Origin: Leptospira kanakyensis
GTDB lineage: Bacteria; Spirochaetota; Leptospiria; Leptospirales; Leptospiraceae
Assembly (NCBI RefSeq): GCF_004769235.1
Contig: NZ_RQFG01000005.1
Coordinates: 62,001-126,000 of the forward strand
Direction of reading: 5' to 3'
Length of the DNA: 64,000 bases
Below the pieces are notes generated by a model, which was given only the letters and a program-made list of their open reading frames with translations, ran no database searches and was not told the origin of the DNA. Both the position numbers and the translations under genes were made by a program. Below, piece by piece: positions 8,728-20,334 of the stretch. Every line of letters starts with the position of its first letter. Within the stretch, counting starts at the first letter, position 1.

Positions 8728-9421
8728 ATCCTTACTTCCGAGAAGAAGGATCTACACGAAACAACCGGTAAGAATTAGTTTCATTCTTACCGGTTTTCTT
8801 TCACTCCTCACTTTAATTCATTGCACACCTAAACTGGAGTGGATTCGTTCCCTCCCTTCCGATTTTCCAAGAGATCAAAAAATAACACTGGGAATTTACC
8901 AAAGGCCCTCAGAAAAAAAATCTGCTTATGGATCCAAAGGATACGAGCTGCACTGGCAGGAAGAAATCCATTTACAATCCAATTCTAAATTCGTAAAAAC
9001 TTGGAGTGAGTGGAAGATTTATGAAGACCATTCGGAATTCCAATTCAAAGAAGGGGTTGGTAGTTTTGAAAAGTCAGGAGATTGGGTTTTACTCAAAACA
9101 AACTCCATAACAGAATTTGAATGTAACTCGAAGGAAAAAGTAAATGCCATCCCTCGCGGTAGAGATTGGAAAAAATCATTTCCTTGTTCGGCAACTAAAT
9201 CGCCAAACATTCAATCTAAACATCATACTTTATTATATTTTTATGACGGGAAATCGTTATTCCCCTTACAATACGAATCGGGATATACGGAAGCTAATTT
9301 TGGAATCGCCTGGGAATCTGACCTTCCCTACACTAAATCTATTTTGTTTGAAAAAGCTAAGTTGAAGTATGGGAAAAAAGAATTCCAACCCCACGTGTAC
9401 AACCACGTGAAGTTGGATTGA
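8678..9421 (+). CDS. Putative lipoprotein, unknown function
   Basis: 247 residues if ATG 8678 is used; ATG 8693 is equally possible. The hydrophobic segment FILTGFLSLLTLIHC near residues 35-49 looks like a lipobox signal, but a 30-residue polar stretch precedes it, which is unusual; no ATG, GTG or TTG lies closer to it. Either start lies inside the end of the MBOAT gene, suggesting translational coupling. The mature part is beta-rich and soluble without a recognised domain. The association with the MBOAT gene suggests an envelope role, but nothing more can be said. Confidence 0.68.
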   Translation: MESLEMVDKILSTSNSKSLLPRRRIYTKQPVRISFILTGFLSLLTLIHCTPKLEWIRSLPSDFPRDQKITLGIYQRPSEKKSAYGSKGYELHWQEEIHLQSNSKFVKTWSEWKIYEDHSEFQFKEGVGSFEKSGDWVLLKTNSITEFECNSKEKVNAIPRGRDWKKSFPCSATKSPNIQSKHHTLLYFYDGKSLFPLQYESGYTEANFGIAWESDLPYTKSILFEKAKLKYGKKEFQPHVYNHVKLD

Positions 9422-9476
9422 TTCGAAGAAGAATCAAAAAAGGGTAACCATCTCTAGAAAGAATCATTACATATTG

Positions 9477-9917
9477 TTATTTGAATGCCACAACCGCACA
9501 AGCTCGTGCATATTCTTTGTGATCATCACTTGCTTTTTGTTCAAATTTAGAAATACCATGTAAACGGAATGCATCACTTGCTTTTTTAGCATGTGCGGAT
9601 GCTTCACAAAAATTACCAGCTTTGGAATGCGCTAGACTTGCAAGGTATTGGATCGATGCAAAACTTTTGTGTTCACTCATACCAATGGCTTCTCTAATTT
9701 TTATGGCGCGAGTATAATGTCCGGAAGCTAAATCAAACTCACCCAAACCTTCTTCTTCACTTGCAAGTTTCACAAGTTCATTAGAGATTACAGTTAAGGT
9801 TTCTTTGTCATATTGACCTATGAGGGAATCAAGGTCTTCATTCATCAAAGAAGATTCTCCAGCAGAAATGGAAGCGGTAAGTGCCAAAACTAGAATGGTT
9901 AAAACTGCCTTTTTCAT
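9477..9917 (-). CDS. Exported small TPR-like protein
   Basis: 146 residues. The signal peptide is clear: MKKAVLTILVLALTASISAG, cleaved about residue 19-20. The mature part is helical; LASGHYTRAIKIREAIG and IQYLASLAHSKAGNFCEASA have the A/G/Y spacing of tetratricopeptide repeats, so it probably binds a partner in the periplasm. Two Cys residues could form a disulfide. The ATG follows a GGAGGGAAT ribosome-binding site. It is convergent with the preceding lipoprotein and stands alone. Confidence 0.8.
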   Translation of the reverse strand: MKKAVLTILVLALTASISAGESSLMNEDLDSLIGQYDKETLTVISNELVKLASEEEGLGEFDLASGHYTRAIKIREAIGMSEHKSFASIQYLASLAHSKAGNFCEASAHAKKASDAFRLHGISKFEQKASDDHKEYARACAVVAFK

Positions 9918-10336
9918 ATTCCCTCCGAACCAGCGGTTCTCTTATAGGGATGCAACTATCGTGCCAGATCGAAAATTGGCTTAAACTGCAAGAGAATGGC
10001 AGTTCCAGGCTTATTTCTGAGTGGGAATCTGTTAAATTTGCTCAAAAAATAAGCAGAATGTTGATTTAGAAATAAATTGCCTAAAATTGAGAAGGATCAA
10101 GGACAAGGTTGGCTAAGAAAGGGTAAGTGGATTTCGAAGGTGAGGACGGGAAAAAGGAAAGCCACTTACTTTCACGTGTGACTTTCTTTGGTAAGTGGAT
10201 TTCGAAGGTGAACGCGGGATAAAGGAAAGCCGCTTACTTTCGCGTGTGACTTTCTTTGGTATGTGGATTTCGAAAGTGAAAGCGGGAAAAAAGAAAGCCG
10301 CTTACTTTCACGTGTGACTTTCTTTGGTAAGTGGGT
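9918..10336. other. Gene-free stretch carrying tandem repeats
   Basis: This 419-base stretch holds no convincing gene. The first ~200 bases probably contain the promoter and leader of the 9477-9917 gene; no clear -35/-10 pair could be assigned. The rest, from 10122, is the 68-bp tandem repeat described separately, ending at the stop codon of the PBP gene. Confidence 0.8.
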
Positions 10337-10338
10337 TT
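10122..10338. repeat. Three tandem copies of a 68-bp element plus a partial fourth
   Basis: Copies lie at 10122-10189, 10190-10257 and 10258-10325, each starting GGT(A)AGTGG or a variant and ending GTGTGACTTTCTTT; a partial fourth copy (GGTAAGTGGGTTT) runs into the PBP stop codon. The copies are about 90% identical; differences cluster in the middle. Each copy can fold: in copy 1 GTAAGTGG pairs with CCACTTAC, and in copy 3 GAAAGT..AAGCGG pairs with CCGCTTACTTTC. The period, 68, is not a multiple of three. No open frame of note crosses it. No other copy was seen in the window. Confidence 0.9.
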
Positions 10339-12754
10339 ACTTCAGTTCGTCGTCTGAGATTTCTAATTCTCTCTGGAGAAAGTCGGTGAGATCCATCGAG
10401 CGGTAGTGGTCACGGTCACCATCACATTGCCTTCCACCTGGGACGGCCAAGGTACGGCCAGCAATGGTAATTGGTTTTAGAAATAAATTCCCTGTCAAAG
10501 GACAATTGGGGCCAGGAGAAAGTCCGTTAAAAGCACAAGTCGCTCCCTTCACTACATCAGCAGGGATTTCTTCTGCTTTTCCGTTTGGATAAAATACAGG
10601 ATACGGGCCTTCGTTGTACCAACGGGAATACAATTTTCCCCAAATCGGAGCCGCCACTCCCGCTGCAGTGACGCCCTTTCCAAGAGAAAGAGAGGATTTA
10701 TCAAATCCCATCCATACAACGGAGGTGTATTTGGGATCAAAACCTGCATACCAAACATTCGTATAAGAAGATGTGGATCCCGTTTTTCCACCAGACTCTC
10801 CCTTATAATTTCCTTTATCGGCCGCACGAAGAGCTTGTGTCGGAGTTCCACCCATAGCAACACCAATTAACATTTGTTTAATGATATAAGCAGTAGCTTC
10901 CGGAATGATTTGAATTGTTCCATTTTTTGCTTCTTCAGCAAGAGTTTCTTGGACTTCTTTTTCTTTATTATAAACAACTGAACCACTTTGATTCAGCACA
11001 TAACGCACACTGAACGGAATTACATCTTTTCCTTTGTTTGCTAAAATGGAATAACCAAGAGCCATTTCATAAGGTGTTAATTCAGCAACACCTAAAGCCA
11101 AAGCAGGCCCTGTAGGAAACCTAGATTTGTTTGCTTTTGTCACTTTGGATGCAAAATCGATGACTGCATCTGTTCCAGTTCGCATCAAAACTTGAACAGA
11201 AACAATATTTAAAGATAAAGATAACGCACGAGAAAGCGGAACCATCCCTCTAAAATCCCCAGAGATATCTTGAGGCGAATAACCTTCCCCTTCTTCTGTA
11301 ATTGTTGTTAGAGGAGCATCCATAATCCCTGTTCCGGAACCCACGGCTCTATTTTGGATCGCTGCAGCATAAACAAATGGTTTGAATGCAGAACCAGTTT
11401 GGCGTCTGGCTTGCATGGCGCGATTGAACTGATTTTTAGGAGAGAACCTAGATCCCCCAACCATAGTTTGAAGATAACCAGTTTGGTGGTCGATGGTGAC
11501 AATGGCACCTTCTACGTGTAAGTTGGATGAAAACACAAGAGAGGATCTTTGGAATTCTTTGACCGCAGAACTTTCATTTTCTGACGGGGTAAAATCTGTC
11601 AAAAGTTCTAAGGCCGGGGCCATTTCTTTTTCTAAATGGAGGCGGAAAACTTGCCTGTCATCCAAACTAGTGACGTAAGGAACTCCAACAGGAAAAATAG
11701 AACCAAGAAGATTGTATAAAGAAACGAGTCCCCTATCCGCCCTTCCCACATAACGAAAGTTTGCACCAAATGCATACTTATCTTGTTCTATAAGTCCTTT
11801 TCTAAGTTCCTCTTCAGCAATCTCTTGTTTTCGAACATCCAGAGTTGTATAAACTCTGAGTCCACCAGTATATAAAGCCTCTTCCCCTAATTCTTTCTCT
11901 AAAATTTGACGTACCCACTCAGTAAAATAAGGGGCTCGATTGAGTTTTGCACCCCATGTGGAACGGGAAGGAGATTGAGTGATGAAAACTGGCCAGTACC
12001 TTTCCCAAAAATCATCATGGATTTTTTGAACTTGGTCTTTGGGGATGAATCCATTTTTTGCCATGAGCCCCAAAACCACCATATGCGCTTGTTTTGCTTC
12101 TTTTGGGTTTTTAAATGGGGAATAAGTCACCGGAGCTTTGGGAAGTCTTGCAAGCATGGCGGCTTCTGCAATGCTCAAATCTCTCACATCTTTTTGGAAG
12201 TAGACATTAGCAGCAGAAGAAAGACCCGTGGTTCCATGTCCCAAATAAATTAAGTTAAAATAGATTTCTAAAATTTCTTCTTTGGTATACTCTTGTTCAA
12301 TTTGTAAAGTAAGTAACGCTTCTAAAAACTTACGACCAAAAGTTTTTTTCCTTTGTTGTAAGATGGTTTTTGCTAACTGTTGGGTGAGAGTTGACCCACC
12401 TTGGACAATCCGTCCGGCAAAAACGTTTTTAATGGCGGCACGAACAATGGCTAAAAAATCAATTCCGAAGTGATTGAAAAAATTATCATCTTCTACGGAG
12501 AGAAAAGCATGGATGACATGAGGTGGAATGTCACTGTATTTTAATAATTCTTGTTTGTGGCGATATAGTTCGGCAAACAACACTCCATTTGAATCATAGA
12601 GTTTAGTTGGAGTTGTTGGCTGGTAAGAAGCCAACTTCTGTAACTCCTTTCCTTTGTTTACCTCAGAAAGGATATATCCAAAAAAGAAACCTCCAAGGAG
12701 TGCAATGGTGAAAAAAGTAGTAATAGTGATTCGAAGTGTTTTTTCTTTGTTCAT
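10337..12754 (-). CDS. mrcA: Penicillin-binding protein 1A (bifunctional transglycosylase/transpeptidase)
   Basis: 805 residues. One N-terminal membrane anchor (about 9-30) is followed by a GT51 glycosyltransferase domain with Glu88 in [14 protein letters not shown] and the [11 protein letters not shown] motif, then a transpeptidase domain with the nucleophile Ser455 in TGSAFKPF (SxxK), SLNI (SxN) and [12 protein letters not shown] (KTG). It polymerises and cross-links peptidoglycan in the periplasm. It starts 4 bases after the upstream gene 12759-13751, so the two are co-transcribed. Its stop codon region coincides with the last partial copy of the 68-bp repeat. Confidence 0.95.
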   Translation of the reverse strand: MNKEKTLRITITTFFTIALLGGFFFGYILSEVNKGKELQKLASYQPTTPTKLYDSNGVLFAELYRHKQELLKYSDIPPHVIHAFLSVEDDNFFNHFGIDFLAIVRAAIKNVFAGRIVQGGSTLTQQLAKTILQQRKKTFGRKFLEALLTLQIEQEYTKEEILEIYFNLIYLGHGTTGLSSAANVYFQKDVRDLSIAEAAMLARLPKAPVTYSPFKNPKEAKQAHMVVLGLMAKNGFIPKDQVQKIHDDFWERYWPVFITQSPSRSTWGAKLNRAPYFTEWVRQILEKELGEEALYTGGLRVYTTLDVRKQEIAEEELRKGLIEQDKYAFGANFRYVGRADRGLVSLYNLLGSIFPVGVPYVTSLDDRQVFRLHLEKEMAPALELLTDFTPSENESSAVKEFQRSSLVFSSNLHVEGAIVTIDHQTGYLQTMVGGSRFSPKNQFNRAMQARRQTGSAFKPFVYAAAIQNRAVGSGTGIMDAPLTTITEEGEGYSPQDISGDFRGMVPLSRALSLSLNIVSVQVLMRTGTDAVIDFASKVTKANKSRFPTGPALALGVAELTPYEMALGYSILANKGKDVIPFSVRYVLNQSGSVVYNKEKEVQETLAEEAKNGTIQIIPEATAYIIKQMLIGVAMGGTPTQALRAADKGNYKGESGGKTGSTSSYTNVWYAGFDPKYTSVVWMGFDKSSLSLGKGVTAAGVAAPIWGKLYSRWYNEGPYPVFYPNGKAEEIPADVVKGATCAFNGLSPGPNCPLTGNLFLKPITIAGRTLAVPGGRQCDGDRDHYRSMDLTDFLQRELEISDDELK

Positions 12755-12758
12755 GGTC

Positions 12759-13751
12759 TTATAGGTGGAAGCGTAACCCTTCCCTTGCTAAATGAATTTT
12801 TAATTTTTTTTCGCCTAATTGCTCTTTATGGAGTTTGGCATCATTATAAATTTCGTAAATTTTTTCATCTGAGTAACTTGGTTCATGGTGGGTGAGTACT
12901 AAGTTCTTGACTCGCCATGAGGAAGCACAGTTCACAGACATAGTGTAGGCTGTATGACCCCAATCAAATTTTGAAAACGATTCGTCTAACGTGTATTGGG
13001 TGTCGAGGATGAGTAAATCAGCCTCGGCAAAAAAAGGATGGCATTCATGGATTAAATCCATATCAGCTCCGGTAAATTCAGCATCTGTGGCAAAAATAAA
13101 AATTTTACCAGCACGGTTTGTGAACTTATACGCGAAGGATCCACCTGGATGTTTTAAAGGATAACATTCCACCTTCATCCCCGAACCAAATTCCAAAACA
13201 TCTCCTGGAAAAAAAAGTTTGAAGTCTTTGGAAGAACCGGTTCCATCCAAAGGAACCGGAAAAAATTCTGGTTCTTGTTGTTTTTGGAGTCTGGATTCCA
13301 AATCCGAATAAGGAGAATAAAAGTTCAGAAGGAAATCGGGAAAATAAATGGGTTTAAAAAAGGGAAGCCCTTGGATATGATCCCAATGGGTGTGCGTGAT
13401 AAAGAAGGAGACTGTCTTTTTTAACTTACTTGTGAGATAGTCGGAAACAAGTTCGTCCCCTAAGTTCCTGAGACCGGTTCCCATATCCAAAACATAAATT
13501 TCCCCTTCATCATCAGTGACAGATACGCAGGTGGTGTCAGATCCTGTGACAAATTTCAAATGGTAGGGAAGGTCTTGCCAAAATTCGTCCGCTGACACAC
13601 CAGCCCCCGATTGCCGATAGAGGTCTAGGATATCGATAATTTTTTTGCGGTAGTCTTGGTTGCGGAGGGGGCTCGCTATGGAGCCGCGGACTCCGTAGAG
13701 TTGCACAATCACTTCCTCGATGCTAGGAAATCGACTTTCCTTGTCACTCAA
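12759..13751 (-). CDS. Metallo-beta-lactamase-fold hydrolase (phosphodiesterase-like)
   Basis: 330 residues. The zinc-binding motif [16 protein letters not shown] (HxHxDH) is intact, further ligands are in [25 protein letters not shown] and VLTHHEP, and the N-terminal [11 protein letters not shown] is the GxRGS motif seen in RNase Z-like and cyclic-nucleotide phosphodiesterase-like members. It is soluble and probably cytoplasmic. Linked to PBP1A by a 4-base gap. The likely activity is phosphodiester hydrolysis; the substrate is unknown. A role in cyclic-nucleotide turnover would fit the class III cyclase at 25572 but is only inference. Confidence 0.88.
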   Translation of the reverse strand: MSDKESRFPSIEEVIVQLYGVRGSIASPLRNQDYRKKIIDILDLYRQSGAGVSADEFWQDLPYHLKFVTGSDTTCVSVTDDEGEIYVLDMGTGLRNLGDELVSDYLTSKLKKTVSFFITHTHWDHIQGLPFFKPIYFPDFLLNFYSPYSDLESRLQKQQEPEFFPVPLDGTGSSKDFKLFFPGDVLEFGSGMKVECYPLKHPGGSFAYKFTNRAGKIFIFATDAEFTGADMDLIHECHPFFAEADLLILDTQYTLDESFSKFDWGHTAYTMSVNCASSWRVKNLVLTHHEPSYSDEKIYEIYNDAKLHKEQLGEKKLKIHLAREGLRFHL

Positions 13752-13770
13752 GATTTGCGACCTTGAATTT

Positions 13771-14595
13771 ATGGCCTCTCGTTACCCAGGATATGAACTC
13801 CGATTTGGACCACCCATGGTTCCCGTTGTACGCACTCTTATGATTATCAACGCAGTTTTATTCCTACTGCAGATGGCAACGAAACTGGCTTTCCATTCTC
13901 CTATTATGGAAATCTATTTCGGCCTCACCCCAGAGCTGGTTTTGAATGGTTGGGCCTGGCAACTCCTCAGTTACGCCTTCCTTCATGGGAGTTTTCTACA
14001 CATTCTATTCAATATGCTGAGCCTTTGGATGTTTGGTTCAGAACTTGCGGATCTTTGGGGAGAACGTGCTTTCTTAAAATTTTATCTTTTCACCGCATTT
14101 CTCGGTGGAATTGGCACGGTGGCTGCCCATTTTTTTGGCATTCCGCAGGGGCTAGTTGTTGGTGCGAGTGCCAGTATCTATGGACTCCTTGTGGCCTATG
14201 CGATGACTTGGCCAAACCGTGAACTTCTAGTATTTCTCATCTTTCCGATGCGGGCCAAATATTTTGTAATGATCGTCATGCTTATGGTTCTTTTTGCCCA
14301 AGGGGAACGAGTGGCCCATTTTGCTCATTTAGGGGGAGCCATTGGAGGTTTATTCTTAATGAAAGTTTACACTGGCTGGAAAAAGAAAGTCACTTCCCTT
14401 CCCACTTGGTCTCTCTCTCGGTATTTACAAAAACGTAGGTTTATGCGTTACCAAGAAGAAATGGCAAAAAGGGAAAATGCAAAAACGAAAGTGGATGAAC
14501 TGTTGGAAAAAATTTCTAAAAATGGAATGGATTCCCTTTCCCGAAGCGAAAGAAAATTTTTAAACGAAGCCTCACAGAAATACTTCAACGAGTGA
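13771..14595 (+). CDS. Rhomboid-family intramembrane serine protease
   Basis: 274 residues from ATG 13771; a further upstream ATG at 13720 would overlap the divergent gene by 32 bases and is less likely. Six transmembrane segments with the rhomboid signatures: HGSFLHILFNMLSLWMFG (loop 1 and helix 2), GASASIYGLL with catalytic Ser133, and HFAHLGGAIGG with catalytic His186. A ~70-residue charged, probably helical cytoplasmic tail follows. Rhomboids cleave membrane proteins within the bilayer. The stop overlaps the GTG start of the lipoate ligase gene, giving a coupled rhomboid-lplA-glyA unit. Confidence 0.93.
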   Translation: MASRYPGYELRFGPPMVPVVRTLMIINAVLFLLQMATKLAFHSPIMEIYFGLTPELVLNGWAWQLLSYAFLHGSFLHILFNMLSLWMFGSELADLWGERAFLKFYLFTAFLGGIGTVAAHFFGIPQGLVVGASASIYGLLVAYAMTWPNRELLVFLIFPMRAKYFVMIVMLMVLFAQGERVAHFAHLGGAIGGLFLMKVYTGWKKKVTSLPTWSLSRYLQKRRFMRYQEEMAKRENAKTKVDELLEKISKNGMDSLSRSERKFLNEASQKYFNE

Positions 14596-15470
14596 ATTCT
14601 AAAGTATTTTATTTTCCACAAATTCCGTCTAGGTCACCTTACTATAATTTGGCGATTGAAGAAGCCATTTCCGTAAAAATGGTTTCAGAAGGAATTACGG
14701 CTGGAGTGAGGCTTTGGAAAAATCCAGATTCCATCATTTTAGGTCTTTCCGAAAATCCCTTTCGCAACATCAAAGAAGAAGTGGTGACTCGGTATGAAAC
14801 CGTCGCTCGGAGCGTTGGTTTCCAGAAAAAACCAAAACCTAATTTTTGTTATATTGCCAGGCGTGCTTCTGGCGGGGGAACCGTTTTTCATTCCATATCG
14901 GGAAATATTAATTATTCTCTCTATTTCAATTTAGATGAAAGGAGGGAACTTTTTCCTGTCAAAGATTCCTATGATATCCTTCTTGGAATTGTTGCTAAGT
15001 CTCTAAAGAAGCAAAACATCCAATGTTTTCCGAAGGGAAAATCCGATTTGGTTTTAGAAAAAAATGGAATTTTAAAAAAAATCTCAGGGAACGCCCAGTT
15101 TCGCAAACGAGGTTGCATAGTACAACATGGGACACTCATTTTAGAAGATCACTTAATTGAACGTGTGGCGGAAGTCCTCCACCACCCGCCCGAAGAACCG
15201 GACTACCGCAAAGAAAGAAGCCACAAAGACTTTCTCACTTCTCTACCTGATTTTTTTTCCGATAAACTTTGGGCAAACGATCTTGTGCGAGAAGTTTTTT
15301 CTTATTTAGGAGAATCAGAGCCGGACACTCCGGAAGATTTTTCAAAAATTTCCTTCTTTGGCCCCGACTTTTCTACTTTTCGGAAACACGTCCTCCAAGA
15401 ATCTGAATCTATTCGCAAGAAGAAATACCAAAATCCAGAATACACACTTCACAGAGAAATTCCCACATGA
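14592..15470 (+). CDS. lplA: Lipoate-protein ligase A family
   Basis: 292 residues from GTG 14592, which overlaps the rhomboid stop (GTGA). The family motif [20 protein letters not shown] is intact; [21 protein letters not shown] carries the lysine that contacts lipoyl-AMP. The enzyme attaches lipoate or octanoate to E2 and GcvH proteins. The coupling to glyA makes one-carbon/glycine metabolism a plausible context, since GcvH is lipoylated. It could be an octanoyl/lipoyl transferase of the same fold (LipM/LipL type) rather than an ATP-dependent ligase. Confidence 0.88.
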   Translation: MNSKVFYFPQIPSRSPYYNLAIEEAISVKMVSEGITAGVRLWKNPDSIILGLSENPFRNIKEEVVTRYETVARSVGFQKKPKPNFCYIARRASGGGTVFHSISGNINYSLYFNLDERRELFPVKDSYDILLGIVAKSLKKQNIQCFPKGKSDLVLEKNGILKKISGNAQFRKRGCIVQHGTLILEDHLIERVAEVLHHPPEEPDYRKERSHKDFLTSLPDFFSDKLWANDLVREVFSYLGESEPDTPEDFSKISFFGPDFSTFRKHVLQESESIRKKKYQNPEYTLHREIPT

Positions 15471-16717
15471 GTTATTTAGAAAAACAAGATCCAGAAGTTT
15501 ACTCCGCTTTAAAAAAAGAAGACGAACGCCAAGAACATTCCCTAGAGATGATTGCTAGTGAGAACTTTGTTTCGCGTCCGGTATTGGAAGCTTACCATTC
15601 CACTCTTACAAACAAATATGCAGAAGGATATCCTGGAAAACGTTACTACAATGGTTGTGAAAACGCAGACAAGGTAGAACAAATTGCTATCGAAAGAGCC
15701 AAAAAAATGTTTGGGGCCGAATATGCAAACGTACAACCACATAGCGGTGCACAGGCGAATATGGCGGTATTTCTTGCAACACTCGAACCAGGAGATAGTT
15801 TCCTTGGGATGAATTTGGCACATGGTGGCCACCTAACTCATGGTAGTGCTGTTAATATTAGTGGAAAATATTTTAAACCAATCCCTTATGGTGTGGATGA
15901 AAAAACAGAAACCATCAATTACGATGAAGTGGCAAAACTGGCAAAAGAACACAAACCAAAACTAATTGTTGTAGGTGCATCCGCTTACCCAAGAACCATT
16001 GATTTTAATAAATTCCGTGAAATTGCGGATGGAATTGGTGCAAAAATCATGGCAGACATTGCACATATTTCCGGTCTTGTTGTTGCCGGAGAACACCCAA
16101 GTCCAATAGGCGTTTGTGATTTTGTTACCACAACCACTCATAAAACGTTACGTGGGCCAAGAGGGGGACTCATCCTTTCCTCTTCGGAACATGAAAAGAT
16201 TTTAAACTCAAGAGTGTTTCCAGGAATCCAAGGCGGACCACTCATGCACGTAATTGCAGCAAAAGCAGTTGCGTTCGGAGAAGCCCTACAACCAGATTTC
16301 AAAACTTATATCAAACAAGTGGTAAAGAATGCAAAAGTTCTCGCGGATACTTTCCAAAAACGGGGTTTTCGTGTGGTTTCTGGTGGAACTGACAACCATA
16401 TTGTTCTTCTCGATGTTTCCGTAAAAGGACTCACAGGAAATGATGCTGCCAATGGACTCGATCACGTGGGAGTGACCGTCAATAAAAACGCCATCCCATT
16501 TGATAAAAATCCACCGGCTGTGGCTTCAGGAATCCGACTAGGAACACCAGCTCTCACAACTCGTGGCCTAAAAGAAAAAGAAATTGAAGCAGTGGGAAAT
16601 TTGATCTGTGACTATTTAGATCATTTTGGTGATTCTTCCTGGGAATCGAAAGTAAAAGCAGCGGTGAAAGAAATCACATCTGCTTTCCCAATGACAAACT
16701 TTCGTTTAGAAAACTAA
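15467..16717 (+). CDS. glyA: Serine hydroxymethyltransferase
   Basis: 416 residues, full length. It converts serine and tetrahydrofolate to glycine and methylene-THF using PLP. Motifs seen: [47 protein letters not shown], and [15 protein letters not shown] with the PLP-binding lysine. ATGA overlap with lplA shows tight coupling. The stop overlaps the convergent TANGO2-family gene by 4 bases. Confidence 0.98.
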   Translation: MSYLEKQDPEVYSALKKEDERQEHSLEMIASENFVSRPVLEAYHSTLTNKYAEGYPGKRYYNGCENADKVEQIAIERAKKMFGAEYANVQPHSGAQANMAVFLATLEPGDSFLGMNLAHGGHLTHGSAVNISGKYFKPIPYGVDEKTETINYDEVAKLAKEHKPKLIVVGASAYPRTIDFNKFREIADGIGAKIMADIAHISGLVVAGEHPSPIGVCDFVTTTTHKTLRGPRGGLILSSSEHEKILNSRVFPGIQGGPLMHVIAAKAVAFGEALQPDFKTYIKQVVKNAKVLADTFQKRGFRVVSGGTDNHIVLLDVSVKGLTGNDAANGLDHVGVTVNKNAIPFDKNPPAVASGIRLGTPALTTRGLKEKEIEAVGNLICDYLDHFGDSSWESKVKAAVKEITSAFPMTNFRLEN

Positions 16718-17517
16718 CTCTCGCTAAACGCTAAGACATCTCTCCGTTCCGTAAATTCATTTGAAAGCGGATCGGAGAATGTGCGTTCCAAAACTTCCAC
16801 CCCATCCTTACCACAAAATAAAATTGTTGAAGCACGGGTTCCATAACCGGGAACACGAATGCGAATCGATGATAGATATCTTTCCCTTTCAAGACCAATT
16901 CCGGTGTCAGGCAGGAGAGAATCTTCTTTGACTAAATCTGCATCTGCAAGTAACCGAAAGAATTCGGATGTGACAAGGGTGCGCCAATTTTCATCCATAG
17001 GAATGGAATCAAACACCTGTTCGACGTTTGCTTTTAATTTGGCGGTTTTCGGCCAAATTGTATTCCAACTGGCATTACTCACTGCATGAAACCCTGGTTC
17101 CAAAGTCAAAACATGTAAAGGATCCCCTCCTACATAGTTTGCTTCTTTTCCATCATATACAAATAAATTGAATCCTTCATATTCGTTTGCATGATTTTGT
17201 ACCTTCTCACGATAATCCTTTGAGGAAATTTCCGGGTCTGATTTTAAAAAATCTAAAACCAAACTTCCTCGTGAAACGGGATGGGGGTGAGAAGGTTTTC
17301 GTAAATTTCTTACATTGGTGAGAAAAGAAACCTTACCGAAAGAACTCGCACCAAGCCAAGTTCCTCCAGCTTTTAAATCCTTTCCTCCAATGATTTCGGG
17401 GCTCGTCTCCCATACGTGGAGTGGCTCAGTAGGTCTTTCAAAGAACTCATCCCTGTTGGAAACAATGACAAGTGGGTAATCAGGATGAACCTTATATGCA
17501 ATCACAACTAGGCACAT
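16714..17517 (-). CDS. TANGO2/NRDE-family protein
   Basis: I choose ATG 17517 (267 residues) because the family begins Met-Cys; here [20 protein letters not shown] and then [10 protein letters not shown], the NRDE motif that names the family. The more upstream ATG at 17595 adds an unrelated 26-residue extension. Further family features are [20 protein letters not shown] and [15 protein letters not shown]2 relatives are linked to haem trafficking and metabolism in eukaryotes; the bacterial role is not established. Convergent with glyA with a 4-base overlap. Confidence 0.9.
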   Translation of the reverse strand: MCLVVIAYKVHPDYPLVIVSNRDEFFERPTEPLHVWETSPEIIGGKDLKAGGTWLGASSFGKVSFLTNVRNLRKPSHPHPVSRGSLVLDFLKSDPEISSKDYREKVQNHANEYEGFNLFVYDGKEANYVGGDPLHVLTLEPGFHAVSNASWNTIWPKTAKLKANVEQVFDSIPMDENWRTLVTSEFFRLLADADLVKEDSLLPDTGIGLERERYLSSIRIRVPGYGTRASTILFCGKDGVEVLERTFSDPLSNEFTERRDVLAFSES

Positions 17518-17620
17518 AACTTGTAAATGCCTGAAAAAAGTGACAAAAGAAAGCGAAAAACCAGGGAAATATTTGGATTGAACCCCAAAAACCATCTGAA
17601 AACGTGAATTGCATTACGAT

Positions 17621-18228
<608 letters not shown>

Positions 18229-18232
<4 letters not shown>

Positions 18233-19287
18233 CAAACCTCTTAGTACTAAGATTTTCAGCGATGGGGGATGTGGCTTTAATGACACCAGCTCTCATCGCC
18301 ATTGCAGCTAAATATTCAAACACTCAGCTGACAGTTGTTACAAGAGGAAACTTCGCACCATTTTTCTATAATATCCCCAATCTCAATGTTTTAGGAATCA
18401 ATCTTAAAAAATATAAAGGAATTTTAGGTTTAGTTCGGATGTATCGTGACATCGCCAAACTAGGGCCTTTCGGTCATGTGATTGACCTCCACGGTTCTGT
18501 TCGTTCTCGGTTCATTGCATTTTTGTTTCGTAGCCAAGGTGTCCCTTATTCAAAAATCATCAAAGGACGCCGAGAAAAATTAAAACAAACAAGACGTTAT
18601 AATAAAAATCTAAATCCACTCCCACACACAGTAGAACGTTATTTGAATGTATTTCGTAAAGCTGGATATGATGCTCCCATTCGAAAAGGCCCTTGGCTCA
18701 ATGTAGATGGAGAATCAAAGATTTATGCTAGAGATTTTTTTAAGTCCATCGGCATAGATAAAAAAGAAGGACAGTGGTTTGGATTTGCTCCGTTTGCAGG
18801 ACATGCACTCAAAGAATGGAGTTTTGAAAAATGCAAACGCCTCGTGGAAGTTTTACTCGATGAATTTCCAGACTGTAATGTATTCCTCTTTGGTGGAAAG
18901 GACGAAGCAAAAGAATTAGAAATCCTTCGAAACGGCCACACTCGCGCTCATATTGTGCAAGGTGGAAATTTAGGGATCCGTGGAGAACTTGGGATTATGG
19001 ATCGTTTGGATGTGATGATTGGGATGGATAGTTCTAACGTTCATATTGCGGCCCTTCTCAAAAAACCAGTGATTGGAATTTATGGAACCACACACCCACT
19101 TTCTGGATTTGGTCCCTTTGCCCAAGAAGACTCTGGAGTTTTACAAGTGGACTTACCTTGCCGTCCATGTTCCATTTACGGAAACACCAAATGTTGGCGC
19201 GGTGATCATGCTTGTATGGAACTCATTGACCCACTAGACGTTGTTAGACGAATTAGACTCATCCAAAATGTAAATACACTTTGGTGA
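18229..19287 (+). CDS. Glycosyltransferase family 9 (heptosyltransferase-like)
   Basis: 352 residues. The N-terminus MTNLLVLRFSAMGDVALMTP is the GT9 signature (RxxxxGDVxxxxP). The C-terminal nucleotide-sugar domain shows FAPFAGHALKEWSFEKCKRL, VFLFGGKDEA, MDRLDVMIGMDSSNVHIAAL and YGTTHPLSGFGPF. GT9 enzymes add heptose or related sugars to the LPS core at the cytoplasmic face. Several Cys near the C-terminus (CRPCSIYG, CWRGDHAC) match the Leptospira/Bacteroidetes branch. Coupled to the DUF4254 gene. Confidence 0.92.
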
Positions 19288-19325
19288 TTTAGTATATCTT
19301 TCATTTGGCAGATCAGGAGACTTTC

Positions 19326-20333
19326 ATGTTATTTCGAATCAAAAAAAGTATCCTCTTCCTTTTTTTATCTCTCATTTTTTCTCTTTTGGTTTACCCTTCT
19401 GAAACCAAAGCAGAAGAGTTTTCTTCTGAATTCCAACCGGTCATCCTCCCTTCTCCCAATCAAACTGATTACGAAGAACAAATCAAATGCCAAGAATTCT
19501 ATTGTAAAAAGATTTCTTATACAGAAGACGGAAACTATTTAGATGAAGTTTGGAGAGAACTAGGTAAAAACGGTGGTAAGGTGGTAGTTGATTTTTTAGA
19601 CCACCCACTTTCTCTCAGTGAATCCAAAATGGACGATATTACGGAATACTTACGAGAAATTGCCAAACGTGACGGCCATGTAAGTTTAGAGCCATTTTAT
19701 ATAGCCTCAAGAGGTTTGGGAGTTATGGACGTTCCCATCGTTAAAGATCTTTTTGGACTTAGTTACAATTTATACAAACGAATTCGTTCTGCTGTGAAGT
19801 TTGGAAGGATGGGCCATTACAATGCAAAAGTCCTTTACCATCCTACCACAGGCAAAGTGCTTCAGGTATTTTTCTTTCATAAAAATTTTGGTAATTTATG
19901 TAATACTGTTTATTCCACTTGTGATCGAATTGAATACATTGATGACGCCCTCTTTGACAAACAATTATCGCTTAGGTTAAGTGAAACAAATGCCAGAAGA
20001 ATCGAGGTGAGTTTCAGACAAACTCCGGCTATCCTTCCACAAATGAAACTTGATATTGGAAATCTTTTGGATACCAATCGTTCGGCAAGACTATACAAGT
20101 GGTTAATCATTACAAAAAAAACCGAAACAAAAACAGTGACTCGTGAACGGTTTCTCGGTGCCGAACTTGCAATCAAAGTTTTAGATTATACACTCAGCGC
20201 TTACGAAATTGTAGAAGCGATCCAATTGTATATGCCAGCCCGCGCCAAACAAGCTGAAGTTGTTTATGAAGATACAGAAGATGGCCGTATGTTACGTTCT
20301 GTGATTTTTTTTCCAGTTGTGGACAAAGAATGA
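19326..20333 (+). CDS. Exported hypothetical protein
   Basis: 335 residues from ATG 19326, which has a strong CAGGAGA ribosome-binding site 7 bases upstream; the in-frame TTG at 19305 is therefore not used. A signal peptide (about residues 1-30, ending ETKAEEF) indicates export to the periplasm or outer membrane. The mature part is mixed alpha/beta with a basic central region (LYKRIRSAVKFGRMGHYNAK) and a Cys pair in YSTCDRIEY/LCNTVYS. No domain recognised. Located 38 bases after the GT9 gene. Confidence 0.8.
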   Translation: MLFRIKKSILFLFLSLIFSLLVYPSETKAEEFSSEFQPVILPSPNQTDYEEQIKCQEFYCKKISYTEDGNYLDEVWRELGKNGGKVVVDFLDHPLSLSESKMDDITEYLREIAKRDGHVSLEPFYIASRGLGVMDVPIVKDLFGLSYNLYKRIRSAVKFGRMGHYNAKVLYHPTTGKVLQVFFFHKNFGNLCNTVYSTCDRIEYIDDALFDKQLSLRLSETNARRIEVSFRQTPAILPQMKLDIGNLLDTNRSARLYKWLIITKKTETKTVTRERFLGAELAIKVLDYTLSAYEIVEAIQLYMPARAKQAEVVYEDTEDGRMLRSVIFFPVVDKE

Positions 20334-20334
20334 A

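Noticed and set aside
9420..9435. GATTC/GAATC hairpin after the lipoprotein gene as a terminator
   Set aside because: The stem is only 5 bp, and the adenine run after it would serve neither convergent gene convincingly.
10122..10338. Possible CRISPR array
   Set aside because: The copies abut with no unique spacers, the unit is 68 bases long and no cas genes are present.
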